A stretch of DNA of 64,000 nt from Mycteria americana (lineage: Eukaryota > Chordata > Aves > Ciconiiformes > Ciconiidae): assembly GCF_035582795.1 (NCBI RefSeq), contig NC_134370.1:46983501-47047500 (forward strand). Direction: 5' to 3'. Under the pieces are notes generated by a model. That model did no database searches and was not told the origin of the DNA. It was given only the letters and a program-made list of their open reading frames with translations. Both the position numbers and the translations under genes were made by a program. This document shows, one piece after another, positions 1 through 11,270 of the stretch (the stretch's first letter is position 1; each line of letters opens with the position of its first letter).

Positions 1-3000
1 ACATGTGCTGTCCCTGTGCCCCACAACAAAGGCCAAGCCAGCATTGAAACATTTGAATTTACTAGCATTAAAAAAATGTACCAGAATTGCACGTGCATGC
101 ATTAGGATGGATGGCATATTCATGACACACCTGCTGAAATACAAAACTGTACAAGGATTTACAAATCAAGGAAGCTTAAAATACGGTAAGACCCCTGTCA
201 ACAAAAGCTAATACAATCTAAGAGGGGCATGACTATTACTGGAGCAAGAATAAAAGAGCAAGTCCATTTAATTTTTCCTTCTCCCCAAGCTATGATTTCA
301 GCCCTGGTGAGTTAGTGAATCAAATTTCTATCAGCCCATATGCCTAGCATATTAATATTTAGTTCTGCAATAAGATCATCTGACATGTCCCAAGAGCTGT
401 TTAATGTGAAATACATGAACTGATGAAACAGGAAGCAAAAAAAGCTACATAAAGGGGTGTATCTGTGACTGCTCCAGCTCTTCTTTTTGAGTGGAAATGC
501 AGCATTATCTGTTTCAGCTACACATTCTTTTTTGGATTATTTTATACTTTCTCAGAAATATTTTATCTCTTTATAATATCAAGGAGCAACAAAAGAGAAT
601 AAGAAAAGAAAGAGATCAGTAAAGAAAGCAGACAGAAGCAGTCATCTCTAGACCTACCATTGGGACCCGGTTCTGGGATTGGGCGGTTTTCCTATGGACA
701 AAAAGAAAAAAAAATAGCATTCAGCTGCTTGTGCATAGCCATGGGAATACCTCGTGGAAAGTCAGTCCAGGTTAGCTCAGGTAAATCCGTAAGCAGATCA
801 GGTTTCTGGTTCTGTCTGCTCAATAAGACATTGCTGTGCAACGAGGAGGGATCTAAATGCACAGTCCACACTGTCTCCCTAAGCTCACCTCATTTTGCTT
901 GCACGGTGGAGTAACGTGGGCATCTGTTACAAGTGAGCACACAGACAGCTTCTAAATCCACTCTCCAAATTATTTTGCAGTAATTTGCCCTTCCCTGCCC
1001 AGACAAGAGCCACATACTAAACTTTCCTGCCCTGGAACAGCCTCAAGTTTCAGCTGAATCCTTCATCCCACTGGCTGACAAAAAAATTTACCTTCTGTAA
1101 CCAGGAAGGTTCTGAACCACCTATTTCTATAAAGTATTAATATTGCAGTGTTTATATTATTATTATTATAAATTATAGGAAATATTTTTACTACATAATA
1201 ATAACTCAATGTATAAGTCAATTGTAAACATTACTGTAAATCACATTTAAAGTCACATCCTCTTGTAACTGGCATGACACCTCTTTATGAGATGAATGAT
1301 AAAACCAGAATTATAAAAGTAGTCACCTGGCCCCAAGTCACCCTTCCACTCAAAAGGTCTGCAGGCCTTTTGCCTTCACTGAACTCCCTCAGCTGCCTCA
1401 AAAGACAAAGGAATAATTTTGTTGGGTTTTACAACATCAAGACAGTACAATACCCACCCAGCACCTACCTCTAGGATCATGTCTCTAAGAAAAGCCCCAC
1501 CAAAGTAGTTAGTGCTAACAATGAACTCTTCATAATCCATTTTCTGACCAAATTTTCATGCATCTTAGACCCCTTTACCCACAGCCTCAAATTGGGGACA
1601 AGACCTTAGAGCAGACCTCCTATTCACATAGTTCCTCTTCAAAAATTTGGTGCATATACATTAGTGAGCCCATGGTCGGTTATTTCTCCTTGCAAGAGCA
1701 TCTTCAGTTAGCAAGAAAACTGACCTCTGGATTTGAGACATGAGCAATCGCTTTATAGCAGTCCTCCATGTATTAGCTTCACCAGTTAGAAGCTGCTACA
1801 TAACAACGAACACAAGATTTTCTGCTGCCCTACTGCAGAGAAAGCGGAGTATCCCTTCCTGCTTTTGGGAAGCACTGTTTTGCATTTTAGCTAATTAAAT
1901 ACATTCTCAATCCCAGCATATTCCTCAATTTGTACTTTGTGCTTCACCAATCTAAACATCATGAAAAGAGAAATTCTGGAAACATTTTCAAAGCGCTGCT
2001 CTGTTAAAATACCTGCTGAATAATCAGTACTGTAAGTGGGCAGGATGGCCCAAATTCTGTTCACTGGAGTGCAAATCAAAGTACAACTCAACCTACTGAA
2101 ATTTTCAATGTTCAGAACTGTATCTGCATTTTTTCTACGTGGGGTGTTTGTTTTGTCCCACTAAGGACACAGCCCAGAGCATTACTTTTAGAAGACGTTG
2201 ATCTAGATGTAACCTCTTATATAGAAAATGTCCAATAAGCATGCAATCTGGTAACACATCAGAAGTACAGACCACCTCAGCTATGTCAAAGGGACTGAAC
2301 AGAACAGTACATGGTGAGAGATAAAGCAAGCCAACTCTAGCTGAAAATGTGTATGTGGCATTCCTCAGCCCAGAAAAAAACACTTTTTTTTCAATAACAG
2401 CTGTGCTGAAAAACAGACATCTTGGTGGAAAGTGAATCCTCCAGCTTGATTCGTAGAAAACAGGGAGTGACCAGACTGGAAGACCCCAAAGTATTTCAGG
2501 ATGCATGTTCTGCTCACTGTCCATTGTTCACTGAGAAGTTCAGAGACAGCAACTAGTGCAACTGAGGATGTGAAGGAAATGCAGCAAATGTTTTCTGTGA
2601 AAGGAGACATATAAAGAGAGGATATGGTACATGCATAAAAAACAATAAATCCTCAAGTGGCAGCAAATGTGAGCCTGTGGCAACCACCTAAGATCAAGAG
2701 GAGAGTCAACAAAAATGAAGCCAACACATTTTCACATAACGCAGGTTAGCTATCAAAGTCATGGTGACTCTCCCCATGGGAAACACGTCCACATGAATCA
2801 AGAGGTGTGTGCAAATTACGGGGAAGATGATCTCACCTAACTTTAGTTATCAATAATGCAAATAACAAGTTCAGAGTTCGCTGCCTAGACTCCTTATGTG
2901 ATCAGTGGGGCAATGCAATGAGTGCCATTCACACTGTGGCAAAGAAACTTCAGAGAAGCCCAGGAGGATCACACCCCGAGGGGCTGCCAGTGAGGCCAGG

Positions 3001-4273
3001 GGAGCACTGACAACCACCTCCGATGTCTCCAGCAGTATGAATATCCCAAGGAAAACTCATGCATCTGGGTGTAAGCCAGTTTAGAGACTGGCAACATAGG
3101 ATGGAGCCAGCATCCACCCTCACAAGTCTCATGCACCTTTCTGAACCACAGATTTGGAAACGCATTCTTGAACTAGAGGGATCATCTCAATTCTCACTCA
3201 CTGTGGTGATGCCTTTTATTTCTAGTAGAAGTCAGGCTGCACGTGCTTCTAGTGAAATTGCAGTTGGAGCCCCACAAGAATTACCCACACAAACAACGCA
3301 CATGTTGCTTGAGCTGTGCAGGAATGGTAAAAAATCAACTGCTTCCCTGATAATCATTCTCCAAACAAGCTGCTGCAGGTAACCAAAGTCTGCATGTTCC
3401 TAAGAGCCCTCCTGCCAGAACTGTTCGTACAGAAAACTGCCTGTCAATGTTTGTCCATGTAAATCTTCCTTCCCCAATGTGGTACTTGCCAAACTGGCAA
3501 ACCCAAATCTCCAGCAGTGCCGCAATGATTCAGCTCCCAGGAACATCCAAGCATTCACAGTCTGAGAAGCAGAATCGGTCTGAAGCACCGACCGGAAATA
3601 AAGGCCCCCCCTCTCCACGAGGGTACTCCAGCACAAGGAGTGACCCGTGCAGCTGCTCCCTTTGAACCCTCCTTCCTGCTTCTCACTTGGCCTCTCCTGA
3701 GCCCTAAGAGGCAACACGTCACCCTCCGTTTCTGCCTTCTGGGAATGCCTTGTTTGCTTACCGAACAGCACCCGCTCCCCGTCCCTCCTCTCCCTGTCCC
3801 CTGCTTCCCCCCCCGCGCAACCCGAAGAGGGCCTCGGGCGGCCCTTAGCCATGGGGCAGCCCCAACCTTTGGGCTCCCCGCGCCTCGCTTGCCCCACGGG
3901 TCAGCCCCCCCCGAGCATGGGGACAGCCGCTGCCCTTCCCCACTCCCAGCCCGGGGCCAGTTCAGCTCACTGACCCGGCACCGGTCGGGGGAGCCGGGGG
4001 GGGCGGATGCCCCTCCCTCGGTGCCGGGGGCTCAGCCGCAGCGGGCTCCCGGCCCCGCGGGGAGCTGTCTGCCGGCGCGGTGGGGCGGCCCGGCCCGGCT
4101 CCCCGCTACCGCCGCCCGGGCCGCGGTGCGGGGCCGCCCCCCGCCGCCATCGGGCCCGGCCGCCCCGGGCCCGCAGCTCCGCCGAGCGGGCCCCGCTCCC
4201 GGCTCCCTCCGCCCGGACCCCGCCGAGCCGGGCCGCGGCGGTCCCGGGGCGGCCCGCTCCCCCCAACCCGTAC
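1..4273 (-). other. SORD: SORD intron 1 (partial)
   Basis: This non-coding DNA lies 3' of SORD exon 1 on the minus strand, so it is the 5' part of SORD intron 1. I looked on the minus strand for the next SORD exon, which should carry the catalytic-zinc Cys region and a HEASGTV-like motif, and found none, so exon 2 onward lies left of the window. The stretch has an AT-rich part with a short TAT/ATT run near 1,155-1,175. The open frames here, including a 129-codon minus frame at 2,135-2,524, resemble nothing I know. Confidence 0.75.
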
Positions 4274-4700
4274 CAGGCGCAGGTCCCCGGCTCGGTGCAC
4301 CACCACGGCCAGGTTCTGCCCCGGCGCCGCCATGGTTCTGCGCGGCGCGACTGAGGTCGGCGCGGCGCCCGGGTCCAAGGGCCGGCAGGGCCTCCCGCTG
4401 TGGGGCCGCCCCTCTGCCCCCGGCCGCCCTCCGCGCCAGGCCCGGCGCCGCCCCCGCGGCACGGAGGGGGCACGCCCGGCCCCAGAGCCAGGCCCTCGAC
4501 CCAGACCCAGGCCCCGGAGGCAGACCGCAGGCCCCGGCTGCAGGCCCCAGGCCCCGGCCCGGCTGGTCCTCCCTTACAGGGCGCCTGGTGCCCGGCAGGC
4601 CGCAGTATCGGGCCCCCTCAGCCCCACAGTTTCCCCCCGGCACTCGCAGCTCCTGGGGAGCAGCTTCAGACAGGGGCCCTCGCTGCACCCCCACCCTGGC
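3780..4700. promoter_or_regulatory. SORD: CpG island / SORD promoter region
   Basis: The sequence switches abruptly to very GC-rich, CpG-dense DNA around SORD exon 1, while DNA on both sides is ordinary. This is the usual look of a vertebrate CpG-island promoter. Transcription of SORD should start on the minus strand somewhere above 4,333. No clear TATA box was seen. At 4,489-4,562 a CAGGCCCC-like unit repeats imperfectly, giving G4-tracts on the SORD sense strand. A divergent plus-strand transcript is possible, but no plus-strand coding exon is recognisable. The long overlapping open frames in all six frames result from GC content. Confidence 0.8.
4274..4333 (-). CDS. SORD: SORD first coding exon (sorbitol dehydrogenase, 5' partial gene)
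   Basis: SORD is a zinc-dependent cytosolic medium-chain dehydrogenase that oxidises sorbitol to fructose with NAD+, the second step of the polyol pathway. The exon encodes 20 residues beginning MAAPGQNLAVVVH and ending GDLRL, followed by a GT donor (GTACGG, a rather weak match) in phase 0. The N-terminus of vertebrate SORD has this VVH..GDLRL strand immediately before ENYPIPEPGP, and the known gene has an exon boundary there. The start is an ATG with A at -3 and G at +4, inside a CpG island. The rest of the roughly 355-residue protein (zinc-binding and Rossmann parts) is outside the window to the left. Identification rests on 20 residues plus the exon boundary and promoter context, so it is strong but not final. 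Confidence 0.87.
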
Positions 4701-7700
4701 TGGACACACCTTGGGCACAGACGCAGTGGACCCGATGCCCAGTCACCAGAGCATAACTGGGTGCCACCAGGCCCTGTCCCCTCTCATGTCATGTCCGCCC
4801 GGGTGCATGCTGCTTCTGTGCTAAATGGAGTGGCTTGGTTCATCCTGCCGCTGATGTGAAGCCAGTGTCAATGCGGCGCTGTGCATTTTGGCTAAAATTC
4901 AACAAAATGCGGGCCTGTGGACTTGCCTGGACCCAACCCGATGCAACATCGTTGGAATGTGGCCAAAACTTGAGATTATGGAAATTCTGGGTTTCAGGGA
5001 TAAGAAGTTTTCTGCCCAAGATCCTTGGCTAATGGAGTTGGCAAAGATCTCAAGAAGCTTATCCTCTCCAGTGCTCCCTAAGAGCAGTCTGAAGCTGAAA
5101 GCTTTCCGAGCTTGACTTCCTTGGAAAAATAGTACAGGATATGTCATGCAAAGTTGCCAGAAACAGCTAAAAATAGCCTGCACTTCTAATATTATTGTTT
5201 CCTCCTGCTTGCATGAATGGGAGTATCTATGAATTTGCTTTCCTTCTTGCAAAAATGTTTCACGTTCCAGGCAGATGAGGGCTGATGCATTTCTTTTCTA
5301 TCAGTGTCATTCCCCATAATGCTTATATGAGTCAGAGTCAGCATCAAATTAGTGGCCATGAGCTGCCCCAATGGTTACTCAGAGGGCAGGGGAAGGAGCA
5401 TGTGTGTGAGGGAAGCTGGGACGAAACGCCTTACTCAGTGTTTACACAGCAATGCAATTCCTGACACGTCCACTGCCTCAGTGGATGAAGCAGGAATATT
5501 TACATTTCTGCAAATTAGAGAAAGACAGGGAACAGCCACCTCTTCTTGGGCATGCTCATTTTCTCAAGGCACCCATTCACGCCTCTCCTTTTTGGGACAT
5601 ATTTGCAGCTAGCCTCCAGACTTGACTTGCCGTGCAAATTGTCTGTGTTGTTCTGTCTGCATCCTAGCTTGGAAGTCACTGTGAAATCCCACAGCTTTAC
5701 CAGCAACGTGCAGCCCAGCCCTTTGGCTCCATAAGTCTGAAGAAATGCTGGAGGCACGTACTTGGGGCTCAGCTGAGAACTTGGGGCTCTTGCTACAAGT
5801 CCTTTGGGTCATAGGAGTCGTCTTCAGCTCCCACAACACTAAATCTCGCTCTCCTGATGGACTCTCTTCCCAAATATTTCTGATTTTCAGATAAAACCCT
5901 GAATAAGTGGAGTTGCCCAGAATTAAGCATGTCTGGGGATGCCCAGGAAGCTGGTCATTCCCATGTGGCCTTATCCCTTCTTTTCTCAAGGGAAATTTCT
6001 CACAGGCTCAATGTTTGCCCCAGATAATTTCTCTCCATTTGAAACTACTTCTGTTTCTCGGGGCACAGTTGCAGACTGCTGTTGCAAAAGCAGTGCTGGC
6101 TCCTTGCATGCCGCAGCACACACTGAGATTTCCTCTGTGTGCATCAAACAGACGAGGCTAATGGCAGGTGTGTTGGGCAAGCCAAAAAAATGTGTGTTTC
6201 AATTGCCACAGGCTTTGTCTTGCTGCAAAAGGCTTCTGTGCTACCTTGATCTGCTTTTGACCACCAGGGGATCCTCTGAAGAACCCAGCCTCCTGCTGCT
6301 GCTGTGCCCAGGGTGTCACTGCCTTGATGGGGTGGCAGATTTAAAGTGCTTTGGTTCTGTCGTCTTCTCTCCCAGGAGGAACTGATGGTGCTGGCTTTTC
6401 TTCTCAAGGCACAGTGATGCCCTCGGCCAACATGTTCCTGTGGCCAGACAGCCTCTGCTCCTACCCTGCAGCAAGACGGGGAGGAAGGTGGTTCGTTGCC
6501 AGCGTTTGGGCAGACAGGTGGCTTTTTGTTGGGGCAGGAGAACTGGTTCCTTCCGCTCTTCTGCACCTCCCTACCAGTACTGTCAGCACTGCATCTTCAG
6601 TTTCCTCCCCTTCTCGTTCCCACTTTCCTTCTGGATCAGACCCACTTCAATCCATCTGTGTTTTTTCTGCCAGTATTTGCTGCATGGCAGCTAGCTCCAG
6701 CATGCAGACTGGATCTGCTCTTGCTTCAAGATCACAAGGACTTCGCCAACAGCTAGAAGTCCTCTGAGATCCTCATTTAAAATAAGTTTTGAAGCTCTTG
6801 CCATGGTCCATTTATCTTTCTTTGCCTTCAGCACTGCCTGGCAAGCTCTTTTGACTGCCAACCAAAGAAAGCTCTAAACAAAACATACTTGGGACTTAGT
6901 TGCACATTCATTTCTTTTTCACTTACGCATCCAACATTTACTGACCACAGAGGTCATTCACATTCCTTCAAGCATGCAATAGCGGTGCTGTAAAGATCAT
7001 GTCGTAACCATAAGTTGACTTTGCAAAACAATCCTTATTGCCAGAACAGTTTCACTTTGCATTAGCCCAACAAAAATATATGTTTCCCTTTTTAGTCAAT
7101 GATCAGGATCATTGTTGCCTCGCTAGGTAAGGTAGGTGCTTTGTTGACATGACTATAACTCAGTTCACTTATAGCAGTCAAACTCAGCCTGTATTTTCCT
7201 TGTTTGCAAGTTATGAAACACCCCTCTGGACCATCTCAGGTGAGGAGAGGGGTGACGTGACCTCAGGGGGACTCATCTCTGCCTCCCAGAGGAGGGCAGC
7301 ATCACAGGTTGCATACCCATCGGTTCCCCATGGGCAGTGTTTTGGACCCCAGGCTCCTTGCAGTGATCCTTCAGCACTCCCACGTGGTGGGGCAGCCTCG
7401 GGCATGGTGTTGGTTTGAGGGCCCTGTGTGGAGCAGCCAAACATCTGCTGTAAGCATCAGATGTCAGTGTAAGCCTCTGCCTGGTCCAAAATGTAACCAA
7501 AGGGCTGAATTCACTGTAGACTGAGCCCAATCTCTCCACCTTTGTAAGTTCTCCGTCTCCATGCACAGCTCAAGCAGGACTTACACTGGAGGCAGCTACT
7601 TCTATTTCACCCCTTATTTACCCTAGAAAGGATTTCTGTGAAGTCCCTCTGAAGCTTCTTGCACATCCCAGCACAGCAATTCTGTTTCTGACCAACTAGA

Positions 7701-10227
7701 GCAAATATTTTCTCCCAAATTTATGCAGAAAATACTGATGCCTGTCCAGATCTACCAGCACCTTTGACAACTGTTAGAAAAAGAAATCAATTAAAAAATA
7801 CAGTAATAACTTCTTTGTCCCAAAGAGAGCAAATGCCGTGACAGCACCTCAGGCATAAAGCCACCATCCTGTGACAGCCTTATCTCACCTCCAAATCAAA
7901 GTGAGCATGAAGTGTTAGGGCTGCATATGGTAGGTCATGGCCACCGGACCTAGATTCAGATTAAGTCTGTATATGAAGGTCAGTAATCCTATGGAATAGC
8001 TCCAAGTGTGGGCAATTATATTCTGAAATAATAACACCAGGTTGTATTTTCAGATATTAACTCCCTGCAGAGGCAAGCCCTCAGATAATTTTATCTTGAG
8101 AGGATTTGTTCCAAAAAAAAAGAGCCTCTGTTGCTGAACATGCCAGTGGGGCTGCAGCTCAAAATATCTATCAGCAGTCCTTATTTTTAAATATTTACAC
8201 ACACACATAGCCCCCAAAACAGTTCCATTCCTGTTTTGGGTTCTCGAGTGCACCACTACAGAGCTTGCCCCTGCTCCTTGTCCTCTGAGCACTTCACAAG
8301 ATGCTCCACTGGGAAGATAGATAGAGGAGTATATTGGGATCCGACATTTCCAGCTGCCCAGCCAGCTGCGTAAGGGCAGGAGAAGATCCTGGGAGCCTTT
8401 GTGACTGCTGGTTATACATTTTTGCAGCATTGTTCTGTTCTGGGTCAAGACCTTCAGCCATCCCTGCACGTATGTGCCACCACTCACTCCGCCTTTTCTA
8501 TAGATGCCGTGATTAGATCAGTCAGCTATTTCCTAAACATGTAGTTATTTGCATAGCTCAGATTTATAATTTCCCTCAGCTGCTGACTTCCTTGTCTACA
8601 CCTACTTGCATCCTTGCATGCTGATAAGACATCACACTTCAGGCTATCCCATCAATTAATATTTAATGTAATTTTTTCCCGGAAGAGTACAGCTCGAGGA
8701 ATAATTTGAAATGTCCTTGTGAGACAATCATTTAGAGATTGTGTCAGCTTCTTAAGAGCATGAAGGCATGCACTTTCCCCCATCCTGCGAGAGGTGGTTG
8801 TACCCTTCACATCAACCATCCAGGTCTGTCCTGTCCCCAAGCCTGAGGCAGGACCAGAAGTCCAGTGGCTGAACAGCCCGTCTGCATGGCGTGTTTATTT
8901 TCAGAAATATGGAGCTTACAGACAACCTATTTTGCATACAAGCTTTGTCTGAATGGGAGCAGCAGATCTGGGACGTGTGGCTGGCACTGGAGCATGTGTC
9001 CACCTGTTTTTTATGTGTGTCCTTCCCTGGAATATCCCGAGCCCATGTATGCAGTAGTGTGGGTCACCCAAGAGGCTTGCAGGCTGTGCAAAGGCAGGGT
9101 GCAAACTGCCAGGTAGTCACCCAAGACAGTTTGGTGGAGTTTAGGGTTTTGAGGCCAGGGCCGCATCCCAGATAAACTTTGCTTTACTCCATGACTAATT
9201 CTCACTTCACATGCCCAGAAACACCCCTCTTCAGCTAGATTTGCTAAGCCATCGGACAGTGCCAGAGCTCTATACCTTTACATAAGTGCCTAGTGGTTAA
9301 AGCACTGGCTCAAGTGCAAGTACGGAGGGAACTGAACCCAAGGCTGATGGGAGCAGAGGGCCCTGGGCTCTGGTCCTGCTCCCAAGAGCTTATAAGGACA
9401 AACCATTCTCCCAGACTTCTGCAGTTATAAAACAGCTTTACAAGCAGTAAGATCTTCTTGCTAATGTATTTTGAAGTCTCCCATACCGCTTCCTGCCTTG
9501 CTCTGACATTGCCACCCCAAGAGCAGGTAACTCCCACCCTACCACATCCATGCAACAGCTGTGTTCCGTTAACAGTGTTGCTGTGCCCCCATCCACCTGC
9601 TCTGATCTCCTTCTGTTTGAAGTACAATTTTACTGACTTTATGGCCACTTTTCACTCAAGAGATTGCCAAATCTCCTCTGACAGCTACCACCCCAGCCTT
9701 ACTACCATTCGTGGGAGCCACGCGCTAGTATCAGTTCCCTAGGCTAGTAGTCTGCCTGCATGAGCTCATGGTGCACGTTGGTGGACTATAACCAGATCTG
9801 CTTCTTAGTCCAAACCAGCAGAACATGACACTTGGGGAGCAGGTGTTTAATTCAGGAGACTTACCTGGATTAATCATTAATGTTTAATCCATGAGCCCCC
9901 CATATGCCACAGCCGTGCAATACCATACTGAAATTCCTGCCTGAATTCAAATGTGGTATTAACCCTGCACAGGTGAGCAAAAGACACTGGCAGTCATGTT
10001 TTAAATGCCCCTAAGAGCCCAATGTCCTTTGCCCATAGCCTCTGTCTAGCTGTGGCTAATCTGCAATGCATCACAGCAGCAAAATAAAACCCAACTATCT
10101 GGCCCTTTCTGGCCCCACAGGAGCTTTATTCATGGAATTAACACAAGATAAGTGGGACAAAGAAACGCAGTCATCAGAACCTGTCACTATATAATCACAG
10201 AGATTTAGCCTACAAGGACCTTGTATC
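4701..10227. other. Intergenic DNA upstream of SORD
   Basis: No exon, RNA gene or clear repeat was recognised. The sequence is of mixed composition with small A/T-rich patches and a short CA run near 8,200-8,212. One short site of possible interest is an AP-1 core TGAGTCA at 5,328-5,334 followed by a half-MARE GTCAGCA at 5,337-5,343, about 1 kb upstream of the SORD start. The many short open frames have no recognisable content. Confidence 0.6.
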
Positions 10228-10728
10228 AAAAATAGTGTGGCCAGCAGGAGTAGGGAAGTGATTGTGCCCCTGTACTCGGCACTGGTGAGGCCGCACCTCG
10301 AATACTGTGTTCAGTTTTGGGCCCCCCACTACAAGAGGGATATTGAGGTACTGGAGCGTGTGCAGAGAAGGGCAACGAAGCTGGTGAAGGGTCTGGAGCA
10401 GAAGTCTTATGAGGAGCGGCTGAGGGAGCTGGGACTGTTTAGCCTAGAGAAAAGGAGGCTGAGGGGAGACCTTATTGCTCTCTTCAACTACCTGAAAGGA
10501 GGTTGTAGAGAGGTGGGGGTCGGTCTCTTCTCCCAAGTAACAAGTGATAGGACAAGAGGAAATGGCCTCAAGTTGCGCCAGGGGAGGTTTAGACTGGATA
10601 TTAGGAAATTTTTCTTCACCGAGAGGGTTATCAAGCATTGGAACAGGCTGCCCAGGGAAGTGGCTGAGTCGCCATCCCTGGAGGTATTTAAAGGACGTTT
10701 GGATGAGGTGATTAGAGACATGGTGTAG
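10228..10728 (+). pseudogene. CR1 ORF2 C-terminal fragment (reverse transcriptase, thumb and tail)
   Basis: The open frame gives about 163 residues containing the CR1 signatures [42 protein letters not shown] and a terminal [14 protein letters not shown] block. This is the region after the reverse-transcriptase catalytic core. The catalytic YADD box and the N-terminal endonuclease are absent because of 5' truncation, so no active enzyme can be made. No stop or frameshift interrupts the frame until TAG at 10,726-10,728. It is a mobile-element relic, not a host gene. The apparent methionine start is internal to the original ORF and has no meaning as an initiation site. Confidence 0.9.
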
Positions 10729-10795
10729 TGGTGGTTTTGGCAGTGTTAGGTTTATGATTGGACTCGATGATCTTAAAGGTCTTTTCCAACCTATA

Positions 10796-10822
10796 TGATT
10801 CTGTGATTCTGTGATTCTGTGA
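10796..10822 (+). repeat. CR1 3' terminal microsatellite (ATTCTGTG)3
   Basis: Three tandem copies of the octamer ATTCTGTG follow ATG at the end of the CR1 copy. This octamer tail is the hallmark of the CR1 3' end, replacing a poly(A) tail, and marks the element's boundary. Confidence 0.93.
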
Positions 10823-10869
10823 CCTACTGTGGGTCTCTCATCCATCTCCTGGCCAAAGCAGGGTTAACT

Positions 10870-11270
10870 TCAAAGCCACATGAGGTTGTGCCAGGGCCTT
10901 GTCCAGTCTGGTGGTGATGTTCTCATGGGTGGCAATCCCTTTCCAAATCTTTGGGCCTGTCCCACAGCTGCACCAAGCTTATGGTGAGCAATTTTTTCCT
11001 TTCCTGGAACGTCCCTACTGCAATTTGAGCTGTTGCCTTTCTCTGGGCCTCTCTGAGAAAAGTCTGGGTCTGTCTTCTCTATATCCTCCCTCTAGGTAAC
11101 TGAAGGCAGCAATTATATTCCATAGAAATATTCTCTTCTCCTGTGAGACAAGTCCAGCTCCTTCAGCATCTCCTCGTATGCCATGTACTCCAGTCTCAAC
11201 CATCTTAGTGACTGTCTGCTGGACTTTGCAGTTGACCAACTGTCCAACACCTCTCTGGAAGGATATCATC
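10870..11270 (-). mobile_element. CR1 LINE relic, antisense, diverged
   Basis: Read on the minus strand this matches the 3' half of an older CR1. A broken frame resembles [21 protein letters not shown] (here LVSQEKRIFLWNIIAAFSYLEGG), then a region matching the LKLRQG block, then a 3' segment whose plus-strand reading has the familiar CAAGGCCTTGTCCAGT-like motif. Several stops and substitutions make it clearly non-functional and older than the sense copy next to it. The 3' ends of the two copies face each other. Confidence 0.87.

Larger units (their letters stand above)
10228..10822 (+). mobile_element. CR1 LINE, 5'-truncated, sense
   Basis: This is the 3' end of a chicken-repeat-1 non-LTR retrotransposon. 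It begins inside the reverse-transcriptase ORF with the familiar AATAGTGTGGCCAGCAGGA block, runs through the C-terminal coding region and ends with the short 3' UTR and an ATTCTGTG tandem tail. CR1 copies are nearly always 5'-truncated and make no clear target duplication, and both hold here. CpG sites typical of the consensus are largely kept and the frame is open, so this is one of the younger copies in the window. It stands tail-to-tail with an older antisense CR1 about 50 bp to the right. Confidence 0.95.

Noticed and set aside
3640..4859. Long overlapping open frames over the SORD CpG island (up to 394 codons)
   Set aside because: GC-rich DNA lacks stop codons in all frames. The products are Pro/Arg/Gly/Ala repeats. 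Only the 20-codon SORD exon is supported by homology and a splice donor.
8190..8215. CA microsatellite as a notable repeat
   Set aside because: It is too short (about six CA units) to be of interest.
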